A stretch of 64,000 bases of DNA from Kibdelosporangium sp040675465 (GTDB lineage: Bacteria > Actinomycetota > Actinomycetes > Mycobacteriales > Pseudonocardiaceae): assembly GCF_040675465.1 (NCBI RefSeq), contig NZ_JBFAPA010000012.1, positions 248,001-312,000 on the forward strand, read 5' to 3'. Made by a program: the position numbers and the translations under genes. Below the pieces are notes generated by a model that had not been told where the DNA came from, did no database searches, and saw only the letters and a list, made by a program, of their open reading frames with translations. Positions 24,638 to 33,881 of the stretch are shown here, piece after piece; the stretch's first letter is position 1, and each line of letters opens with the position of its first letter.

Positions 24638-27608
24638 GGATCTGAAAAGGCCGCAGCCGCAACGAGATCGCGTCCGAAGTCACCGAGTATGAGACAGGCT
24701 CACGCCACTCCCGCTCCAACAGGTCCGTGGACACCGCCGAGGACAACGGGAACCCAGCGGTCAAATGGGTCCGCGCCCGCCCACCAGCCGACTCGTACAG
24801 CCGCACCACGACATCGCCCGACTGATCATCCGCGAGCTTGACCGATTCGATGACCACATCGGGATTGTCGACGGACACCAGAGGGGCAACCGGCCGCGAA
24901 CCGGCTACAACACGGGCAGGCAGGTTGATCCGGTAGCCCTCCCGCACGGCATCGGGGATCGAAGCCCCGGCGACCAGAGCATGCCGGAACCGGTGCGGGC
25001 CATGATCGGTCCGCGGATCCGGGAACCGCGGCGCCCGCAACAGAGAAGCCCGAACCGTTGTGGTGAAAGCGGTCCGGGTGATGTCGTGCCCGTAAGTCGA
25101 GTCGTTGGCCAAAGCGACACCATAAGAGGGCTCGCCCACGTGTACCCACCGGTGCGCGCAGATCTCGAACTTGGCGGCGTCCCAACTGGTGTTGGTGTGC
25201 GTGGGCCGGTAGACGTGTCCGAACTGGATCTCCGAGGCCGACCGGTCGGCCCGGACATCCAGCGGGAACGCCAGCTTCAGGAACTTCTCCGACTCATGCC
25301 AGTCGACGTCGGTGTCGATGTCCACCCGGCGCCCCCCGGCACGCAGGGTCACGAGCTGGGACACACTCGACTGAGAGAACGACCGCCTGATCCGGAGGGA
25401 CACCCGGCCGGGTTCCTTGGCCTCCAGCACTACACTGTCCACATCAGACAACTCCGTGACAGTGTTGCGATAGAAGGCATCGACATCCCAGGCGTCCCAC
25501 ATGTTCGGGAAGTCGGGATGCAGCTGCAGCAAGTTCGCCGGACCGGCCAACACCTCCCGGTCGGCCGCGATGTCATAGACCGAAGTGAGAAGCCCGGCAG
25601 GGGACACGACCACGCGAAGGACGCCGTTGTCCAACAGGAATCCCGACGAGGACTCACTCACCGAGACAGCGGGGCCGTCGAACACGGGAACGATCGAAGC
25701 GCCACCACCGGGCACGGAGTCCCGCGCGTGCGGGGCGGCGTTGAACACGATCTCCTGGGTGCCCTCCCCCGCCAAAGCCTGCTGGGCGGCGGAAATGATC
25801 TCCAGCAGTTCGGCAGCCACCGCCGCGTAGGTCTCCTCGGCCTCGCGATGCACCCACGCGATCGACGAGCCGGGCAGAATGTCGTGGAACTGGTTGAGCA
25901 GCACGGCCTTCCAGATCCGGTCCAGCGCGGCATGGGGATACTCGAAACCCACCCGGACGGCGGCGGTGGCCGACCACAGCTCGGCCTCGCGGAGCAGGTG
26001 TTCGCTGCGACGGTTGCCCTGCTTGGTCTTGGCCTGGCTGGTGTACGTGCCGCGGTGGAACTCCAGGTACAGTTCGCCCACCCAGACCGGGGCATCCGGA
26101 TACTCGGCCTGCGCACGGCGGAAGAACTCGCTGGGCGGCTCGATGCTCACCCGCGGCGAACCCTCCACATCGGACAGGCGCGAGGCCCGCGCGAGCATCT
26201 CCCTGGTCGGCCCACCGCCGCCATCGCCCCACCCGAACGGCACCAGTGAGACGCAAGCGCGTCCCTTCTCACGGAAGTTCCTTGCCGCGTGGGCCAGTTC
26301 CTTGCCGGACAGCTCGGAGTTGTAGGTGTCCGCGGGCGGGAAGTGCGTGAAGATCCTGGTTCCGTACAGGCCTTCCCAAGTGAAGGTGTGGTGCGGGAAC
26401 TTGTTGACGTTGTTCCACGAGATCTTCTGGGTCAGGAACCACTTCGACGCCGACAAGGCCACCAGCTGGGGCAAAGCGGCGGTGTAGCCGAACGAGTCCG
26501 GCAGCCAGACCTCCTCGGTCTCGATGCCGAACTGGTCGGCGAAGAACCGTTTGCCGTGCACGAACTGCCGGGCCAGCGCCTCGCCGCCGGGCATGTTGGT
26601 GTCCGACTCCACCCACATCCCGCCCACCGGGATGAACTGGCCGGCCTCCACCTTCGCCTTCACCCGCTCGAACACCCGAGGGTGATGTGCGGCGATCCAG
26701 GCGAGCTGCTGGGCCGACGACATGGCGAACAGGAACTCGGGATGCGAGTCCATCAGGTTGGTCACGTTCGACGTGGTCCGCGCGACCTTGCGGACCGTCT
26801 CCCGGGTCGGCCACAGCCAGGCGGAGTCGATGTGCGAGTGTCCGATCGCGACAATCCGGTGCTCGCTCGCCGAAGCAGGCCGCCCCAACACGTCGACCAG
26901 CAAGTCGCGGGCCGCGGCCGCGGTCCCGTTCACGTCCTGGAGGTCGATCGCGTCCAGACAGCGTTCCAAAGCACGCAGGATCTCCCACTTCCGGGCACTG
27001 TCCGGCGAAAGCTCACGCATCAGCTGGTCGAGCACCTCGATGTCCTGCACCAGCTGCCAGACTTCACGGTCGAACACGGCCAACGCGGCCGCACGGATCC
27101 GGTACAACGGCTCTGCCGACGAGGTCAGCCGGTCGCCCTGCTCAGTGGGCAGGAAGGGGTGGTAGTCCAACAGGACCGGGTTCGCGGCCGCCTCGACGTA
27201 GAACAGAACGTCCGTTGTGGACGGTTCCAGGCGCAGCCACATGTTGCGTGGGTTGAGGCCTTTCACCGGGGTACCGTCCGGCCGGTAGATCAGGCCTTCG
27301 CACTGGAAGCCGACCATCTTCTCGTCGAAGCCGAGGTCGACGATGGCCTCCACGGTCTGCCCGGCCCACTCGCCGGGAACCGTTCCCGAGATCCGGAACC
27401 AGCTCGTTCCCCACGCCGGACCCCATTGGTAGCCAACAGAACAGGTCTCATAGTCGGCGCTCAGCCCCTCAGCGACGGGTACAGGCTCACCGGGCGCGTT
27501 CCACACCGCGAGATCGAGCGGCACGAACCGTGGATAGACTGCGGGTTTGATGCGTTCGGCAAGGACCCGGGTGATCCGGTCCTCGACGAGCTTGCGGTCA
27601 TCGTGCAT
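24615..27608 (-). CDS. GH38 alpha-mannosidase
   Basis: A 997-residue glycosidase without a signal peptide, so it acts in the cytoplasm on imported mannosides. The N-terminal jelly-roll region has VPGEWAGQTVEAIVDLGF. The GH38 domain has the zinc motif GHSHIDSAWLWP at about residues 253-264 and the nucleophile Asp in WLPDSFGYTAALPQL near residue 370. The middle domain and C-terminal beta-sandwich domains typical of the family follow. Start ATG at 27608 has GGAGG about 9 bp upstream and overlaps the end of the preceding glycosidase gene by 11 bp. It is the last gene of the LacI-linked transport operon. Confidence 0.94.
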   Translation of the reverse strand: MHDDRKLVEDRITRVLAERIKPAVYPRFVPLDLAVWNAPGEPVPVAEGLSADYETCSVGYQWGPAWGTSWFRISGTVPGEWAGQTVEAIVDLGFDEKMVGFQCEGLIYRPDGTPVKGLNPRNMWLRLEPSTTDVLFYVEAAANPVLLDYHPFLPTEQGDRLTSSAEPLYRIRAAALAVFDREVWQLVQDIEVLDQLMRELSPDSARKWEILRALERCLDAIDLQDVNGTAAAARDLLVDVLGRPASASEHRIVAIGHSHIDSAWLWPTRETVRKVARTTSNVTNLMDSHPEFLFAMSSAQQLAWIAAHHPRVFERVKAKVEAGQFIPVGGMWVESDTNMPGGEALARQFVHGKRFFADQFGIETEEVWLPDSFGYTAALPQLVALSASKWFLTQKISWNNVNKFPHHTFTWEGLYGTRIFTHFPPADTYNSELSGKELAHAARNFREKGRACVSLVPFGWGDGGGGPTREMLARASRLSDVEGSPRVSIEPPSEFFRRAQAEYPDAPVWVGELYLEFHRGTYTSQAKTKQGNRRSEHLLREAELWSATAAVRVGFEYPHAALDRIWKAVLLNQFHDILPGSSIAWVHREAEETYAAVAAELLEIISAAQQALAGEGTQEIVFNAAPHARDSVPGGGASIVPVFDGPAVSVSESSSGFLLDNGVLRVVVSPAGLLTSVYDIAADREVLAGPANLLQLHPDFPNMWDAWDVDAFYRNTVTELSDVDSVVLEAKEPGRVSLRIRRSFSQSSVSQLVTLRAGGRRVDIDTDVDWHESEKFLKLAFPLDVRADRSASEIQFGHVYRPTHTNTSWDAAKFEICAHRWVHVGEPSYGVALANDSTYGHDITRTAFTTTVRASLLRAPRFPDPRTDHGPHRFRHALVAGASIPDAVREGYRINLPARVVAGSRPVAPLVSVDNPDVVIESVKLADDQSGDVVVRLYESAGGRARTHLTAGFPLSSAVSTDLLEREWREPVSYSVTSDAISLRLRPFQILTLRLSR

Positions 27609-28839
27609 CGGCCCGTACCTCCACCACGTCCGTGATGCCGCGTGCGGCAAGGTGTTCAGTGTCCCCGACTCGCGACGCGAGCACCACCGCCGCACGGACC
27701 CCCTTGTCCGCCAACGCCATCCACGCCTCGAAGAACTCGCCACCCGGGCCGCAGGCCGACCGGCCGGGAGCGGTCCGCTCATCCCCCACATCGAGCACCA
27801 ACGCCGTCTGCCGTGGCACAGGCTCCCGCTCCGAAGCCATGGCGGCCGCGATCCGCCGGGCCATCGGCTTGACCTCACGAGAAGAGGTCAGCAAACCCAG
27901 GCCGTACTCCAGCTCCGGGAAGTCGGCCAGCTCGCGCGAGACGTCATGCGAGCACCACCAGGTGACGCCCCACAACGACGAACAAGTAAGTACATTGTGG
28001 ATGGTCTGCGCGGCGAACTCCGGGACAAGATCGGCCGGAACGTGCGGGCTGGGCGCCCCGACTTCCTGCAACCACACCGGCCGGAGAGGATCCACCGCCC
28101 AGGCAGTGGCCAGTTCGACCTGGTACTCGGCGTGCCGGACGCTGGCGGTCGAGAGCGGGCCGTACCGCTGCACGGTTCCGTTGAACACCCACGAATGCAC
28201 GTTCGTCGCCGCCCCGAGCCGGGCGGCATGGGCAGGCGTGAAAGGGTGACCGTCCTGGTACCACACGGCGTCGTACTCGCAATGCGTGTGAAAGCCGCCT
28301 GGCGCACCACTTTCACAGGCGGCCAGCAACCCGGTCAGCCAGTCCGCGGCCTCGTCGACGCCGACCGGATCGGCGTCCGGGTGCGGCTTGTCGGAGAACT
28401 GGTTGAACTCGTTGCCCAGGCTCATGCCGATGAAGTTGGGCCGGTCGCGCAGGGCTTCGGCGAGCGTCCGGAGGTAGTGCGCTTGGCCGGCGACGACCGC
28501 CGGATCGGTGAAGAGGTTGCGCCGGTGCCAGGTCACCGTCCACGAAGGACGGAAGTCGAAGCTGGACAGGTGTCCCTGCAACCCGTCGACCACCACATCG
28601 AGGTCACGCTCACCAGCCGCGTCCACAAGGGACACGAGCTGGTCGACCGCGCGCGGCCGGACCACGGCCCGGTTGGGCTGGAACACCGGCCACAGCGGGA
28701 AGACCCGGATGTGGTCCAGTCCCAGCCCCGCCAGGGAGTCGAGGTCGGCCCGCACGTCGTCCAGGTCGAAGTCCAGCCAATGGTGGAACCAGCCGACCGA
28801 CGGGGTGTAGTTCACTCCGAAACGCGCGCTGGACACCAT
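27598..28839 (-). CDS. Clan GH-A glycoside hydrolase (GH5-like, mannanase/mannosidase type)
   Basis: A 413-residue TIM-barrel glycosidase without a signal peptide. Acid/base Glu144 is in MSLGNEFNQF and nucleophile Glu259 is in VWLQEVGAPS, the clan A arrangement. The N-terminus FGVNYTPSVGWFHHWLDFD and the LDHIRVFPLWP strand resemble cytosolic GH5-type beta-mannosidases. Its start overlaps the permease stop (TGATG) and its end overlaps the alpha-mannosidase start. Substrate by context: mannose-containing oligosaccharides brought in by the neighbouring importer. The exact family and linkage are not certain. Confidence 0.85.
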   Translation of the reverse strand: MVSSARFGVNYTPSVGWFHHWLDFDLDDVRADLDSLAGLGLDHIRVFPLWPVFQPNRAVVRPRAVDQLVSLVDAAGERDLDVVVDGLQGHLSSFDFRPSWTVTWHRRNLFTDPAVVAGQAHYLRTLAEALRDRPNFIGMSLGNEFNQFSDKPHPDADPVGVDEAADWLTGLLAACESGAPGGFHTHCEYDAVWYQDGHPFTPAHAARLGAATNVHSWVFNGTVQRYGPLSTASVRHAEYQVELATAWAVDPLRPVWLQEVGAPSPHVPADLVPEFAAQTIHNVLTCSSLWGVTWWCSHDVSRELADFPELEYGLGLLTSSREVKPMARRIAAAMASEREPVPRQTALVLDVGDERTAPGRSACGPGGEFFEAWMALADKGVRAAVVLASRVGDTEHLAARGITDVVEVRADAR

Positions 28840-29651
28840 CAGCCCTTCACCGCTCCCTCTCCGACTCCCCGGAAGAAATACCGTTGCAGCGCCAGGAACA
28901 ACGCGATCAACGGCGCCACCGCGATGATCGTGCCCGCGGCGACCAGGCGCTGGTCGCTGGCGAACGTGCCCTGCAGGTAGTTCAGGCCGATGGTCAGCGT
29001 GTAGTTGCCGGGATCGCGCAACACGATCAGCGGCCACAGGAAGTCGTCCCAGCTGAACATGAACGAGAAGATCGCCACCACCGCGATGGTGCCCTTCACC
29101 GAGGGCACCGCGATCCGGGCGAACCGCTGCCAGGAGTTGGCGCCGTCGATCATCGCCGCGTCCTCGACCTCGTTCGACAGGGCCGCGAAAGCGTTGCGCA
29201 TCAACAGCACGTTCAACGCGGACACCGCACCGGGCAGCACCACGGCCACCAACGTGTCGGTCAGCCCGGCCGACCGCATCATCAGGAACTGGGAGATCAT
29301 GATCGTCTCTCCCGGCACCAGCAACGCCAGGATGAACGCCAGCAACGCATACCGCTTGCCGCGGAACTTCATCCGCGACAACGCATAGCCCGCCATCGCC
29401 GCGCCGACGCAGTTGCTGAACACGTTGGCCACGGCCACGATCAGCGAGTTCAACGCGAAGTCCCACACCGGGATCACCCCGGCCACCCGCGAGTAGTTCG
29501 ACACCGTCGGGTCGGCGGGCAAGAACTGCGGCGGGTTGGCGTAGATGTCCTCCCCGATGCCCTTCAACGAGGTCGAGAGCTGCCACAGGAACGGCCCGAT
29601 CGAGATCAGGAACACCGCCAGCAGCAACACATACCGCACGGTCCGGCTCAT
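28839..29651 (-). CDS. Carbohydrate ABC transporter permease, MalG type
   Basis: A 270-residue inner-membrane permease with about six helices. The EAA loop reads EDAAMIDGANSWQRFARIAVP, which docks the ATPase. The N-terminus LSTSLKGIGEDIYANPPQFLP is typical of the MalG/CUT1 family. It starts within the stop of the companion permease (ATGA). No ATPase gene is present in the operon, so a shared MsiK-like ATPase is expected. Confidence 0.94.
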   Translation of the reverse strand: MSRTVRYVLLLAVFLISIGPFLWQLSTSLKGIGEDIYANPPQFLPADPTVSNYSRVAGVIPVWDFALNSLIVAVANVFSNCVGAAMAGYALSRMKFRGKRYALLAFILALLVPGETIMISQFLMMRSAGLTDTLVAVVLPGAVSALNVLLMRNAFAALSNEVEDAAMIDGANSWQRFARIAVPSVKGTIAVVAIFSFMFSWDDFLWPLIVLRDPGNYTLTIGLNYLQGTFASDQRLVAAGTIIAVAPLIALFLALQRYFFRGVGEGAVKG

Positions 29652-30598
29652 GAGTCACTCCGGTTGAGCCGCAACGTCACCAGCAGCAGGCCCAGCGTGA
29701 GCGCGAACAACACGAGGCTCAGAGCCGAGGCATAGCCGGCGTTCCCGCTCAGCCCGGTGCCGACCTGCCGGATCAGCATCACCAGGGTGGTGTCCTGCCC
29801 GGCCGGCCCGCCCGAGGTCCCGGACAGCAGGTACACCTCGGAGAACACCCGGAACGCGGCCACCGCGGACAACGCCCCGACCAGCACCATGGTCGGCCGG
29901 ATGATCGGCACGGTGACCGAGAAGAACCGCCGTACCGCCCCAGCACCGTCCACTTCGGCCGCTTCGTGCAGCTCCCGCGGCACATTGGCCAAGGCGGCCA
30001 GGTACACGATCATGTAGTACCCCAGGCCGCGCCAGATCGTCACCAGCATGGCGCTGATCAGCAGCAGGGTCTGGTCGGTCAGGAACGGGATCGGCGAGGA
30101 GATCACGTGCAACACCGACAGCACGTTGTTCACCAGGCCACGGCTGTCCAGCAGCCAGGTCCAGATGAGACTGATCACCACGATCGACGCCACCACCGGC
30201 GTGAAGAACGCGGCCCGGAAGAACGCCATCCCGAAGATGTGCCGCTGCACCAGCAACGCCAGCAGCAATGGCAGGATCACCAGAAACGGCACCACGCCAA
30301 CGACATAGAGCGCGCTGTTGCGCAGAGCGACCCAGAACAGCGGGTCGTCGAGCATCTTCGAGAAGTTGGCCAGCCCGGTGAAAGCCCCGCCGCCCAACAC
30401 CTTCGCGTCGGTGAACGACAGCACAGCCGTGTTGACGAACGGATACACCGTGAACAACAGCGTCACCAAAAGGCCAGGCAACAGGAACAACCACGGCGTC
30501 ACCGCGAAGTGCCTGCGTACCCCTCGCGAGTGGTTCCGGACGTCAGAACGACCGAAACCACTCACGACCGGGGTTACGCGGCTAGGAGCTTGTTGCAT
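29648..30598 (-). CDS. Carbohydrate ABC transporter permease, MalF type
   Basis: A product of about 316 residues. An N-terminal cytoplasmic tail precedes LFLLPGLLVTLLFTVYPF and about six helices, with the EAA loop ELHEAAEVDGAGAVRRFFSV. It is the CUT1 partner of the MalG-type protein. The ATG at 30598 lies inside the solute-binding-protein gene (25-bp overlap) and lacks a clear ribosome site. A GTG at 30565, just after that gene's stop, is an alternative start. Confidence 0.92.
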   Translation of the reverse strand: MQQAPSRVTPVVSGFGRSDVRNHSRGVRRHFAVTPWLFLLPGLLVTLLFTVYPFVNTAVLSFTDAKVLGGGAFTGLANFSKMLDDPLFWVALRNSALYVVGVVPFLVILPLLLALLVQRHIFGMAFFRAAFFTPVVASIVVISLIWTWLLDSRGLVNNVLSVLHVISSPIPFLTDQTLLLISAMLVTIWRGLGYYMIVYLAALANVPRELHEAAEVDGAGAVRRFFSVTVPIIRPTMVLVGALSAVAAFRVFSEVYLLSGTSGGPAGQDTTLVMLIRQVGTGLSGNAGYASALSLVLFALTLGLLLVTLRLNRSDS

Positions 30599-31869
30599 TG
30601 GGCGACCGCGCTGTCGAGGGCCTGCTGGGCGGTGGACTTGCCGAGCATGACGTTGGCCAGCTCGTTGCGCAGGATGCTCTTCATCTGGTCGGTGAACGAG
30701 ACCGGCGTGTAGTTCACCGCTGTCGCGAGCTGTTTGGCCGCCGCGACCCGCACGCGGGCGTCGTCCGTACCGTCATCGGTGGTGAAGTACGGGTCGTTCA
30801 GGGTGCCCGTGGTGCTCGGGAAGATCGTCACGATCTTGGCGAAGGCCAGCTGGTTCTCCGCGTTGGTGACGTACCGGGCGAACGCCAGCGCGGTGGCCTT
30901 GTTCTTGCTGTTCGCGGACACCGAGACGCCCTGCAGGTACATGTTCGCCTTGCCGGTGTTGGTCATCGGCGTGGTGATGCCGATGTTCGCGTACAGCCCG
31001 GGCGCGTCGGTCTTGAAGTTCTTCAGGTCGTAGGCGCTGCCCGAGGACAGGGCGACCTGCTGGGCCATGAACTTCTTGCCCGACCCGGTGTAGGTCGCGG
31101 TCAGCGCCTCCGGCAGCAGCGCCTTGACGTCGTACATCTGCTTGAACAGCTCGGTCAGCTCGACGCCCTTGGCGCTGTTGAAGGTGAACTTCGTGCCTTG
31201 AGGGTTCATCAGCTCGACGCCGTAGAGCCCGAAGTCCTCGATGCCCGGGGTCTGGCCGAACATCGCGACCGCGCCCTGGCTCTTGGCGGCCAGCACCAGC
31301 GCCTGGTCCCGCAGCTCGGTATACGTCCTGGGCGGTTTGGCCGGGTCGAGGCCGTTGTCGGCGAACAGCTTCTTGTTGTAGAACACCGGCCCGGTATTGA
31401 GGTACCACGGGAATGAGTAGGAATCCCGCTGGCCGGGCATCACGAATCCCTGCCAGGCGCCGGGCAGATACTCCTTGACCGCGTCCGGGACGGCCTGGTC
31501 CAGGTCGACCAGCAGTTTCCGCTGGTACAGCGGAAACGCGAGGTCCGGCGAGAGGTTGACGACGTCCGGCAGCGCGTTGGCGCTGGCGTCCGCGCTGAGC
31601 TTGTCGGCGTAGCCGTCGGCGGGCTGGTCCAGCCAGGTGATCGTGGTGCCGGGGTGCTCGACCTGGAACTTCTTGATGACGCCGTTGAAGTAGTCCGAGT
31701 ACTTGGCGCGCAGGTTCCAGGTCTGGAACGAGATCGTCCCGGTCACCTGCCCGTCCGCGGGGCCGGCCGCCGGGGCCTGCCCACCTCCCGACAGGCCGCA
31801 GCCGGACGCCATTAGGCCTGCCGCCAGCACCACCGCCGCCATTCGGCGGACCCGGTTCACCTGCTGCAT
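30574..31869 (-). CDS. Extracellular sugar-binding lipoprotein of the ABC importer
   Basis: A 431-residue family-1 solute-binding protein. The lipobox-like LMASGC puts the lipidated Cys at residue 24. The mature domain carries TISFQTWNLRAKYSDYFNG and the C-terminal alpha-helical lobe seen in CUT1 binding proteins. Start ATG at 31869 has AGGAG about 6 bp upstream; upstream translation is not protein-like. It is the first gene of the five-gene transport and glycosidase operon and faces the LacI gene across a palindromic operator. Ligand inferred as a mannoside or manno-oligosaccharide. Confidence 0.93.
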   Translation of the reverse strand: MQQVNRVRRMAAVVLAAGLMASGCGLSGGGQAPAAGPADGQVTGTISFQTWNLRAKYSDYFNGVIKKFQVEHPGTTITWLDQPADGYADKLSADASANALPDVVNLSPDLAFPLYQRKLLVDLDQAVPDAVKEYLPGAWQGFVMPGQRDSYSFPWYLNTGPVFYNKKLFADNGLDPAKPPRTYTELRDQALVLAAKSQGAVAMFGQTPGIEDFGLYGVELMNPQGTKFTFNSAKGVELTELFKQMYDVKALLPEALTATYTGSGKKFMAQQVALSSGSAYDLKNFKTDAPGLYANIGITTPMTNTGKANMYLQGVSVSANSKNKATALAFARYVTNAENQLAFAKIVTIFPSTTGTLNDPYFTTDDGTDDARVRVAAAKQLATAVNYTPVSFTDQMKSILRNELANVMLGKSTAQQALDSAVAQCNKLLAA

Positions 31870-31960
31870 CGCGGAGCTCCTTTGCGTAGCGATTCGGCCC
31901 CAAGAAAGCACTGCGTCCGGGGACTTGTCAACCATTCGAAAGGAGCCTGTCCGTTGTTTG

Positions 31961-31976
31961 ACTAATGCGCTTTAGT
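31961..31976. promoter_or_regulatory. LacI-type operator ACTAATGCGCTTTAGT
   Basis: A 16-bp inverted repeat, perfect except for the symmetric positions 6 and 11, with a central GCGC and CG axis as LacI/PurR-family proteins require. It lies 92 bp upstream of the binding-protein start and 20 bp upstream of the LacI gene, so it can control both directions. Confidence 0.8.
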
Positions 31977-31995
31977 TTCTCTACGTTCGTGCACT

Positions 31996-32985
31996 GTGAG
32001 GCGGGTGACGATCCGGGAGATCGCGCAGCGGGCCGGTGTCTCGGAGAGCGCCGTGTCGTTCGCGCTGAACAACCGGCCGGGGGTGTCGGAGTACACGCGC
32101 AGGCTGATCCTGCAGGTCGCCGAGGAGATGAAATGGCGGCCGAACAGCGCGGCGAAGGCGCTGGGCGGGGCGAAGGCAGGCGCGATCGGGCTGGTGTTCG
32201 CGCGCCCGGCGGAGACGCTCGGGGTCGAGCCGTTCTTCCTGCGGCTGGTGTCCGGGATCCAGTCCGCGCTCTCGGCCAGCTCGACCGCGCTGATGTTCCA
32301 GGTGGTGGAGAACGTCGAGGCGGAGACCGAGATCTACCGCCGCTGGTGGTCCGAGCGGCGGGTGGACGGGGTGCTCGTGGTCGACCCGAGGACCGACGAC
32401 CCGCGGCCGGGCCTGCTGGCCGAGCTGGGGCTGCCCGCGTTGCTGATCGGCGGCCCGGACCCGACCGGGACGCTGCCGAGCATCTGGGCCGACGACGCCA
32501 GGGCCATGACGTCCATTGTGGAGCACCTGACCTCGTTGGGGCACAACCGGATCGCCCACGTGGCCGGGCTGCCCGAGCTGGTCCACACGCAGCACCGGAT
32601 CGAGGCCTTCCACCGCGCCACCGGCGCCCAGTCGGTCACCACGGACTACAGCGACGAGGCCGGCCGAAGGGTCACCCGCGAGCTGCTCACCGCGGCCGAA
32701 CCGCCGACCGCGATCGTGTACGACAACGACATCATGGCCGTCGCGGGCATCGGCGCGGCCGCGGCGCTGGGCCGGGCCGTCCCAGCCGACGTCTCCCTCG
32801 TCGCCTGGGACGACTCCCCCCTCTGCCGGCTCACCCATCCGATGCTCACCGCGCTGGTCCGCGACACCTACGCGTTCGGCCGGCGCGCGGCGCAGCGCCT
32901 GGTCGAGGTGATGGACGGGACCGCGACCGGCGACCTGGAGGACGAGCTGCCGCGGCTAACCCCGCGCGGCAGTACTCAGGAATGA
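31996..32985 (+). CDS. LacI-family transcriptional regulator of the glycan operon
   Basis: A product of about 329 residues with an N-terminal LacI HTH (VTIREIAQRAGVSESAVSFA), a hinge region (PNSAAKALGGAKAGAIGLVF) and a periplasmic-binding-like sensor domain ending VSLVAWDDSPLCRLTHP. A GTG at 32005 with GAGG upstream is an alternative start. It is divergent from the sugar-import operon and next to a matching operator, so it is very probably its sugar-inducible repressor and autoregulated. The last 30 bp overlap the convergent hydrolase gene. Confidence 0.93.
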   Translation: MRRVTIREIAQRAGVSESAVSFALNNRPGVSEYTRRLILQVAEEMKWRPNSAAKALGGAKAGAIGLVFARPAETLGVEPFFLRLVSGIQSALSASSTALMFQVVENVEAETEIYRRWWSERRVDGVLVVDPRTDDPRPGLLAELGLPALLIGGPDPTGTLPSIWADDARAMTSIVEHLTSLGHNRIAHVAGLPELVHTQHRIEAFHRATGAQSVTTDYSDEAGRRVTRELLTAAEPPTAIVYDNDIMAVAGIGAAAALGRAVPADVSLVAWDDSPLCRLTHPMLTALVRDTYAFGRRAAQRLVEVMDGTATGDLEDELPRLTPRGSTQE

Positions 32986-33780
32986 CCGCACGACCTCGTT
33001 GAACCGCTCGGGCTCCTCGATCCACGGGAAGTGGCCGGACGAGGCGAACTCCACCAGCGTCGAGTTCGGGACGTGGTCGGCGATCCGCAGTGCCTGCGGC
33101 GGCGAGGTGATCACGTCGTGCGCGCCGACCAGGACCAGCGTGGGCACGGTGATCCGGGCGAGCCGGTCGAACGAGCTCCACTGGGCGAGGACCTGCATCG
33201 ACCGGCCGGCCGCCTCGGCGCTGTAGATCGTGTCCGCCATGGCCTCCCGCGCCGCGGCCGGATCCGCGCCCGGCCTGAGGTAGAACGGCAGCAGGTCGGG
33301 GAAGACCTTGGCCATCTCGGCGTCGTCCGCGGGCGGGTCGCTGACGATGGCGACCCACTCGTCCGGGGGCGGCGGCCCCTGGTAGGCGTTGGGGTCCTCG
33401 CCGGAGCCGAGCTGGCCGGCGGTGGTGTCGACCAGGATCAGCGCGCGGACCAGGCCGGGGTGCCGCAACGCGAACTCCTGGGCGATGAACCCGCCGTAGG
33501 AGTGCCCGATCACGATCACCGGCTCGTGGGCCACGTGCGTGGCCAGCGCGGCGGCGTCGTCGGCGAGCTGCTCCATGGTGAGCGTGTCCAGCGGGGGCCG
33601 CCCGGACCGGCCGTTGTGCCGGTGGTCGTAGTAGACCAGGCGCAGCCGGTCGGCGAACATGTCCAGCCCGCGGTAGGTGGTGTGGTCCACCCCGAGGCCG
33701 CCGTGCATGACCAGCGTGGTCGGGCCCTGGCCGGTCTCGGTGTAGTACAGCGTGGTCCCGTTCACGGTGACGTCGGTCAT
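32956..33780 (-). CDS. Alpha/beta hydrolase
   Basis: A 274-residue cytoplasmic hydrolase of the proline-iminopeptidase/esterase-like group. The oxyanion region is VMHGGLGVDHTTY, the nucleophile elbow GHSYGG and the catalytic His in SSGHFPWIEEPERF; an Asp in VLVGAHDVIT completes the triad. ATG at 33780 has AGGAG upstream. The substrate is unknown. Its 3' end overlaps the LacI gene by 30 bp, and it is divergent from the methyltransferase gene. Confidence 0.9.
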   Translation of the reverse strand: MTDVTVNGTTLYYTETGQGPTTLVMHGGLGVDHTTYRGLDMFADRLRLVYYDHRHNGRSGRPPLDTLTMEQLADDAAALATHVAHEPVIVIGHSYGGFIAQEFALRHPGLVRALILVDTTAGQLGSGEDPNAYQGPPPPDEWVAIVSDPPADDAEMAKVFPDLLPFYLRPGADPAAAREAMADTIYSAEAAGRSMQVLAQWSSFDRLARITVPTLVLVGAHDVITSPPQALRIADHVPNSTLVEFASSGHFPWIEEPERFNEVVRSFLSTAARG

Positions 33781-33881
33781 CGCCGCTCCTTTCGGTGTCA
33801 CACCTGGGGCGCCAGATCCGGTCTGGCGAACCGCGAGCCCGGATCTCGCGCCCTTCTGGTAACCGGACGAAGGAGGACGAC

